A stretch of DNA of 64,000 nt from Fremontodendron californicum. Its lineage: Eukaryota; Streptophyta; Magnoliopsida; Malvales; Malvaceae. The notes under the pieces were generated by a model. That model had not been told where the DNA came from. It ran no database searches and saw nothing but the letters and a program-made list of their open reading frames with translations. The translations under genes were made by a program, and so were the position numbers. The stretch is from assembly GCA_030761205.1 (NCBI GenBank), contig JAULJL010000046.1:9875590-9939589 (forward strand). Direction: 5' to 3'. Each line of letters opens with the position of its first letter. Position 1 is the stretch's first letter. Below are positions 57,503 to 64,000 of this stretch, one piece after another.

Positions 57503-57944
57503 CTTAAAGGGAAACTCAAAACGAAACCCTAATTTCTAAATACTTTTCCCATAAACCAGCACCAGATTTTAGGCGAGTTAAAAAAAAGAAAGACAATTTG
57601 ATTCCGGATATTATAAAATGCTTAACACAAACCACAATTGAAACAAAATCCTGTAAAATAAACTCAAAAAGAAATTTAAAAAAAAAAAAAATGAAAGAAA
57701 GGAAATCTGAAGGATGGCTGAAAGAGTGGGGAAAAGAAAGGTGGAAGGCGCAAGGAAATTAATGAAGTTATAACCTTTTTTATTTTATTTTTTTGGTTTT
57801 TGGTGTTTGGGTGAGAGAGAGGAGAAAATAAAGAAGGAATTAGATGCGATCAGTGAAGGAGAGGGCCAAGCAAATGGGAAGCGAAGGAGCTTATCCAATA
57901 CACGCAAGATTCACACTTGCCCACTCTTATTCACCCATGATCGA
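57503..57944 (-). promoter_or_regulatory. 5' leader and proximal promoter of the SP1-like gene
   Basis: This is the DNA directly upstream of the SP1-like ATG (minus-strand gene). GA/CT-rich sequence (plus-strand GAGAGAGAGGAG at about 57813-57824) and a poly-A run at 57677-57690 are visible. I cannot fix a TATA box or start site. The region ends at a family B element that lies between this gene and EF-Tu. Confidence 0.35.
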
Positions 57945-58204
57945 TGGGATGGCAAAACCGATAATATATAATAAAATCATATATATTATATAAATATACT
58001 TTATATATATATGTATATTATACATATATTAAAAATATATTTATAAATAAATTATAATGTTTTTTTATAATATTTTAGTAAAAAAATTGGGTGAAGCATT
58101 ATGAAACAATTATGGATGTAATGACATTTATAAAGACGGATATTTTAAACATCTATACAAGATTCAAGTGGATAATCGTCCAATCCAACTCCATTATCAT
58201 CTCA
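57945..58204. mobile_element. Family B hAT-like miniature element, copy 4, short form
   Basis: The left end is TGGGATGGCAAAACCG and the right end ACTCCATTATCATCTCA. Flanks ATGATCGA (57937-57944) and TTGATCGA (58205-58212) match at seven of eight bases. At 260 bp it is the shortest copy. It sits in the shared upstream region of the divergent SP1-like and EF-Tu genes. Confidence 0.72.
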
Positions 58205-59173
58205 TTGATCGAAGGTCAATTTATAAAATATAAATCTTACATGAAATTATATTAAAAAATTGAAAAACAAATTATTGTAAACAAGTGTAACTTGATTGTT
58301 TTTTTCTTATTTTACAAAGAAAAATGTTAACTATTATTTAGTGACACTAGTTAAGATGTTATTTATAATAAAAAAAAGTGTAATGAATGCATTATTTTTT
58401 TTTTAATTCAGTAAAAATAATATATTAAATGCAAAAAAAAATTAAAATGATAAATAAATAATTTTTAACTGATATCTATAGACATCGATTAAACGATCTT
58501 TTTACAAATATAAACTTACAAACTTTTGGCATATATTTGTGAAATATTTATGTCTTAGTGAAGTGCGTATTTTATTTCTCAAAATACATTCAAAGAAAAA
58601 GATTTCACGAACAGAGTGATTGGTATTGGGCCGGGCAACAACAGCGTTGAGCCCATATTAAATGGATTGGTTACGTTTTTCAAGAGTTAATTTAATATTA
58701 CTGTTGAAAAAAATTTAAATTAAAAATAATGGGTTTAAATAATATAATAAAAATAAAAATTTAAAATTTTTTAAATATTTAAAAATATTGTAAAAAGTTA
58801 AAATATTAAAAAAATATATTTAAAATAATAAAAATATAAAATTATTAGAATAATAAAATTATTTAATTCAAAAATTAACTTTAAAATCAAAATTTTATAT
58901 TTTTTAACTTTTAATTTAAATTATCAAATCATAATTTTTTTAATTTATTTAACATTACATTTACAACTTTTAACCTAAAAAAATTACTGCAATCGCAATG
59001 ACAAAATAGGCCTAAAACCCTCGTCTCAGAATCACGGTTGAAAGCTAAAACCCTTCCCCAAAACCCAGCAGCTGCAAAATCCCCATCTGCCTGCCTGCGC
59101 CACTCTCTGTACATCCAATCCCCCCTTTGCTTTTCTAACAACAGATCAAATCCAAAGGAGAAAAGAAAAAAAA
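58205..59173 (+). promoter_or_regulatory. Upstream region of mitochondrial EF-Tu
   Basis: About 58340-58500 is a family I repeat and 58680-58970 is AT-rich. TGGGCC at 58627-58632 and AGCCCA at 58650-58655 (TGGGCT on the other strand) match the site II element often found upstream of nuclear genes for mitochondrial and translation proteins. They lie ~520-550 bp before the ATG, which is far for such elements. AAACCCT-type telo-box-like words occur at about 59014-59052 in the likely leader. Confidence 0.4.
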
Positions 59174-62100
59174 ATGGCTAACGTTGTCCTCCGAAACCCT
59201 AATTCGAGGCGCCTCTTGCCATTCTCTTCCCCAATTTACTGGTCTTCTCGTGGCTCCGTTTCTTCTTCCCATTTCTCAGTCTCCGATTCTCTCTTTGGAA
59301 ATGAGGCGGCGATTCCTGCAAACGCTAACCCTTGGTGGAGATCCATGGCTACTTTCACTCGCACGTCGGTTTCTCTTCCTTTCATTCGCTAATAATTTGG
59401 TTCTCTTTCTATTTCTCTTTCATAATTTCAACTTTCGACCCCTTTTTTTTGGGGGGGGGGGGTTTAGTTGGTAAAATTCGTGGCTTTAAAGAATAGAAAA
59501 GGTCGTTCCTTTCCCTTTTGGAGGTTTACCAGTTTCAAAAAAAAAAAAAGTGATGAGGGTTTTTGTGAGGTTTAATGGGGTTTCCTGTTGAAACATGAGA
59601 AACAAACGATGAAAAAAAAAAAGATAGGTGAAATGGGTTTTCACTTTAACGGTTGGGATCTTTTTCTTATTTGTATGATGATTTTCTTTTCCAGAAAACC
59701 TCATGTGAATGTAGGAACAATTGGGCATGTTGATCATGGAAAGACCACACTGACTGCTGCAATCACAAAGGTTGGCTTGTTGATATACTTATTTAGTTTC
59801 TCTCCACAAATCATATCACTTTCGAATAGTTTTGAATTCGTTATTTACAATAGTGATCTGATGATAAGTTTGGTCTTTTATGAATAGGTTCTGGCAGAAG
59901 AAGGGAAAGCTAAGGCTGTTGCCTTTGATGAAATTGACAAGGCCCCTGAGGAGAAAAAGAGAGGAATTACGATTGCAACGGTTGGTAAATTTTTCTGTTC
60001 TCCATGTCATGTATGATTGTTCAGTTGTTTGTTATGGCATAGAGAGGTTTAATGCAGTTTGCTCTCTGTGATTTTCCCCCCCATTTGCAGGCTCATGTGG
60101 AGTACGAGACAGTTAAACGGCACTATGCACATGTGGACTGCCCTGGACATGCTGATTATGTTAAAGTGAGTCGTTGTTCGTTAATTTAATATGGTAAATG
60201 AAATTATGTTTCCAGAGTCTTTTGCTATGTAACCTTGCTAGAGATGTTATAAAGAGAGGATGGAGCTAGAAGCACTAATTTATGATAAGATTGTGTATAG
60301 GAATGCTGAAGCTCTCATGACAAGAAACATGTGATTTTACTTTGTGAATGAAACTATGAACGTTTTGCTTTTCGGGTTTTTTTTTTTTTTTAGGGGGGGG
60401 GGGGAGCTTGTATTGGGACTTATTCTATTTGTTCTCTTATTACAACTTAAGTATTACCTACTGCTAGTCTTATCTAATTTGACAAACTTAGGTACATTTA
60501 AATGATATAAACCATCTTGATTCATTGATTCATTTTTGTTTATTAACGCACAGCATGACTCTACCCATCAAACAACTTATGATCAGTGGCCTAACTATTG
60601 CATGTTCTGCAGAATATGATTACTGGTGCCGCCCAAATGGATGGCGGTATTCTGGTTGTATCTGGTCCTGATGGGCCCATGCCACAGACTAAGGAACATA
60701 TTCTGCTTGCCCGCCAGGTGGATATCACTACTAATAGCTGCTTCAAACTTATTTATCATGGATGTTTCGTCTGTGCTTTTAGAGGACAGTTAGTTATTTA
60801 CTTATAAAAAGTATCCTTCTGCAGGTTGGTGTGCCCTCACTTGTGTGTTTCCTGAATAAAGTTGATGCTGTTGATGATCCAGAGCTGTTGGAGCTTGTGG
60901 AAATGGAGCTTCGTGGTAGGTAACCTTTTGAGTTATTTGTCAACCTGTCATTTCTTGTTTGTTCATTGCTTTGGCTTCTTTGAACTAATTCACGTAAGTG
61001 TATCTTTGTGATAGAACTTCTTAACTTCTACAAGTTTCCTGGGGATGAAATACCTATCATTCGGGGATCAGCATTGTCGGCTTTACAGGGTACAAATGAG
61101 GAAATAGGCAAAAATGCAATTTTGAAACTAATGGAGGCTGTAGATCAGTACATTCCTGACCCCGTGCGCCAACTTGACAAGCCTTTCCTGATGCCAATTG
61201 AAGATGTTTTCTCAATTCAGGTAGAGAGCCATGCATTTTTTTTCTAATACTTGTTTATTTCTTCATTTGACTTGCTCACGTTTGGCTTTGCTACATCAGT
61301 TGCTTTAGCAGTTCTTTTTTATGGCTTTGAATCATGAGTCTTGGTCTTTCTTCCTTTTTTTTGGCCATCCAAATTCCTTTAAAGGATTGTTTTAAATGTT
61401 AAGTAACGAAGTTGTCGCTACAATATTATTGTCATTTACATCTTTTTTTTCTTCTGTTTCATTTAGTATGTGGAGGGGGCTGAATGATTGAAAATGTGAG
61501 CTTTTTCATTTAAAATGTGATCATGTTACTTGGACATAAGTTTGCATTTTGTTTAGTTGGAATTGTAGTCATATTCTGGCCCACTTCTTTATTTCAGTAA
61601 AATTTCCTTCCTATTGCATGCATGGGAAAATTTTTATGAGTTAATTGTCATAAGATCTGTTTCTATTGCATGCCAGAAGCAGAATTTTTGGAGTCAAATT
61701 TTAATTTAGTTCTATGATATCGATTGGTGTCTTGAAGGGACGTGGAACTGTTGCAACTGGCCGTGTTGAACAAGGGACCATTAAAGTTGGTGAAGAAGTT
61801 GAAATTTTGGGGTTAACGCAGGTATATTTGTTAATTGCTTTTTTTAGTCATTTTCTATGAAGTCATGCATTTTCTTGTGATAAATTTATTTTAATAAAAT
61901 GTCGTTTACTGTTAGTTCTAAAATTGAGCTTTTTTCTGTAGGGTGCCCCTTTAAAAACTACAGTTACTGGGGTTGAGATGTTCAAGAAAATCTTGGATCA
62001 AGGACAGGTAAGTGAACTATTATAGAGACTTTGCCCTGCTATGGCTCTTCCGCATTTGGTATTGAACTATATTTATGTGTGTGGATGTTCTATTAGGCTG

Positions 62101-63135
62101 GTGACAATGTGGGACTTCTTTTGCGTGGCCTAAAAAGAGAGGATGTGCAGCGTGGAATGGTAAATGGCACCGACCAGGCTACTTCACATAGTTCTTTAGC
62201 AACACGGAACCTTTTATAGTAACTCTAATCTATTTATCATTCATCTGAAATTTGAAGTCACATTTGCCATTGCTACCTTGTGAATCTTTCATGCTTTGAG
62301 GAATATTTTATGTAGAACAGGAGAGAAAAGAGTTTTACAGTAATATTTACTATTAGCTTTTGAAAAAAAATAAAAATTTAATGGTAAGTTAGTTTTGTTG
62401 GGCATGATATGTAAAAAAAAGGATGTAGTAAAACATATGATTTCTTCCAACTGCTTAGGTAATTGCCAAACCGGGAAGCTTGAAGACATACAAGAGGTTT
62501 GAGGCAGAGATATATGTCCTCACAAAAGATGAAGGTGGACGTCATACAGCGTTTGAATCAAATTACAGGCCGCAGTTTTATCTGAGGACTGCAGATGTAA
62601 CTGGAAAAGTGGAATTACCTGAAAGTGTTAAGATGGTTCTACCAGGGGACAATGTTACTGCAACTTTTGAGCTGATCTCACCTGTGCCTCTTGAAGCAGG
62701 TATGCTGCAGTGTTCCCATTTCTTTCCCAAAAAAAAAAAATCGATGAAATTACTATTGGAAGTTCCATTATAGCACATTATCTGTGCCAAGAAGAGTTTT
62801 TTTCTCTTCCTAGTTAATAAAGTCTCAAAGCTTAGAAATTAGGACCTATGTTGCACCGAGTCTCCGACTCTTCATTTTTCTTGAAGCATCCGTGTCCTAC
62901 GCATATCCGGACATGGGTATGGGGATATGATTCTCCAAGGACCCTCCAAATACATTAAAATCTTGGAAAAAATTGAACATACCCGTGTCCGACACTCACA
63001 CCCGGGTCCGAGTAAACATAGATTAGGACATTCTTAATATGTTTGTTTCCAATCAATGTAACAGGACAAAGATTTGCCTTGAGGGAAGGAGGTAGAACTG
63101 TTGGTGCTGGTGTAGTATCAAAAGTATTGAGCTAA
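59174..63135 (+). CDS. TUFA: Nuclear gene for mitochondrial elongation factor Tu, 12 exons
   Basis: Exons: 59174-59364, 59695-59770, 59888-59980, 60091-60165, 60613-60717, 60825-60915, 61015-61220, 61738-61821, 61942-62007, 62097-62159, 62459-62699, 63065-63135. All introns are GT-AG and the coding sum is 1362 nt, 453 residues. Residues 1-~60 are a Ser/Arg-rich mitochondrial transit peptide. The GTPase has G1 GHVDHGKT (74-81), G2 [11 protein letters not shown]3 DCPGHADY (136 on), G4 NKVD (191-194) and G5 SALSAL, followed by domains II ([13 protein letters not shown]) and III (ending [13 protein letters not shown]). It delivers aminoacyl-tRNA to the mitochondrial ribosome. The mitochondrial rather than chloroplast form is chosen from the leader and the multi-intron structure, which is unusual for the chloroplast gene. 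Intron 11 contains a family A element. Confidence 0.96.
62846..63021. mobile_element. Family A element, copy 9, in EF-Tu intron 11, perfect target duplication
   Basis: The left end is CTATGTTGCACCGAGTCTCC and the right end GGGTCCGAGTAAACATAG. ATTAGGAC is identical at 62838-62845 and 63022-63029. The right end is only 43 bp before the last exon, within reach of the branch point region. Confidence 0.92.
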
Positions 63136-64000
63136 GAAGTTGCTGTTCCAGGTTATTTATGGTTTTCTCCACCATCTTGAGAAATAGATGGATCAACCAG
63201 CTGGTAACATCTTTTGTTCTAGAATTACTAAAGAGATTGCTAGTGATATGAATTTGGGGATGTTAATGGAAACTATTTTCATTCAGTTTCCAGCATTTGC
63301 AGAAGTAGTCAGCATCTTTCTTTCTTTTTTCCCTTCCATTTTTCCATCCAAAAATCACAATTGAACAGCTTTTTTAAGGTTATTTGAAAACAATAGTCCT
63401 GTTGAACAGTGCTACAGTGCCATGTAAGCTTAGGTGACTGCACGTCATAAGCATTCTTTTTCATTGGAGGTGTACTTTTGTAGATATTTGTTGTTTATTT
63501 TCATTTTTTTTTAACAAATTTGTAAAGAAAACGTTTTTCTTTTTTCTGTAAAAAAAGAGTATTTCCAGGGAAACCAGTCTCGAAACCTCACTCAGCAATG
63601 AGCTTACAAAGCCTAGGTATTTGGAGGGAAATCCAGAGTTGAAAAAATCAGATTGGTCTGTTGGATTGGTTTATTGGTTTAATTGAGAACCGGAGATATG
63701 TTCGGTTCGATATATACCGTAGAATTTAAAATTTTGCAAACTGATGAAAAACAGTTTTTACCCTTAAAAAAATTGGAAAAATTTTGTTTTGAACTTATTT
63801 TTAAAAACATTTATTGTATGTGATGAGATTTAAAGTTTTAATCTGTTAAATTTATATTAATGGTCATGTTATTTAACAAAATGCATATCTTTATTAAATA
63901 TTTATTATATTTATTTAATATATAAATTGGTGTTTTAATTTAATCGGTTGGTTTAAATAATTCAATCAATCTGATCAGTTGAATTGATGTTTAGAGGTCT
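63136..64000 (+). other. 3' region of EF-Tu and following intergenic DNA
   Basis: The first few hundred bases are probably the EF-Tu 3' untranslated region. A family H-like fragment follows from about 63640 (TTGGTTTATTGGTTTAATTG, GTTCGGTTCGATATA) and an AT-rich stretch with TTTAATCGGTTGGTTTAA near 63940. No further gene is visible before the window ends. Confidence 0.4.

Noticed and set aside
1..64000. tRNA, rRNA or snoRNA genes
   Set aside because: I looked for cloverleaf-type A and B box words and conserved RNA segments while reading both strands and found none that I could support; a covariance search would be decisive.

Overview
This is nuclear DNA of a flowering plant, almost certainly a eudicot. 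The genes carry GT-AG introns, intergenic DNA is very AT-rich, and the products are plant types: a SPARK-domain receptor kinase of the RKF3 kind, a chloroplast-envelope RING ligase of the SP1 kind, and a nuclear gene for mitochondrial EF-Tu. I cannot name the species.

Layout. 1-10 kb: transposon debris, beginning with a GC-richer LTR-like block, then small inverted-repeat elements, then a tandem array of five copies of a ~1 kb unit (4263-9393). 10.0-11.2 kb: a secreted leucine-rich-repeat protein gene on the minus strand. 11.7-29.1 kb: no convincing gene; two Mutator-like non-autonomous elements, many hAT-like miniature elements with 8-bp target duplications, and a ~153-bp satellite-like array (28.1-29.1 kb) apparently grown from one of them. 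29.3-31.2 kb: intronless RKF3-like receptor kinase on the plus strand. 33.8-39.1 kb: an apparently intact Mutator (MULE) element with ~285-bp terminal inverted repeats, a one-intron transposase gene (878 aa) and a 97-bp tandem array between the left end and the gene. 40.4-46.3 kb: remains of a minus-strand DNase I-like (endonuclease/exonuclease/phosphatase) gene, its last exon split by a Ty1/copia element with 744-752-bp LTRs and TTATG duplications. 46.4-46.7 kb: a two-exon fragment of the complex I subunit gene NDUFA9 next to it. 48.6-49.2 kb: a small unidentified 193-aa gene. 53.1-57.5 kb: an 11-exon SP1-type E3 ligase gene, minus strand, 342 aa. 59.2-63.1 kb: a 12-exon mitochondrial EF-Tu gene, plus strand, 453 aa, divergent from SP1.

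The genes do not form an operon or obvious pathway. The two right-hand genes both serve organelles (chloroplast import control and mitochondrial translation), but I see no sign that this is more than coincidence.

The most striking structure is the set of small non-autonomous transposon families. One family (here 'family A', ends CTATGTTACTCGGACTC) has about eleven recognisable copies, all right of 31.9 kb. At least five have perfect 8-bp target duplications, and several sit in introns. Nested insertions (family B inside family A inside a pseudogene intron) give a relative insertion history.
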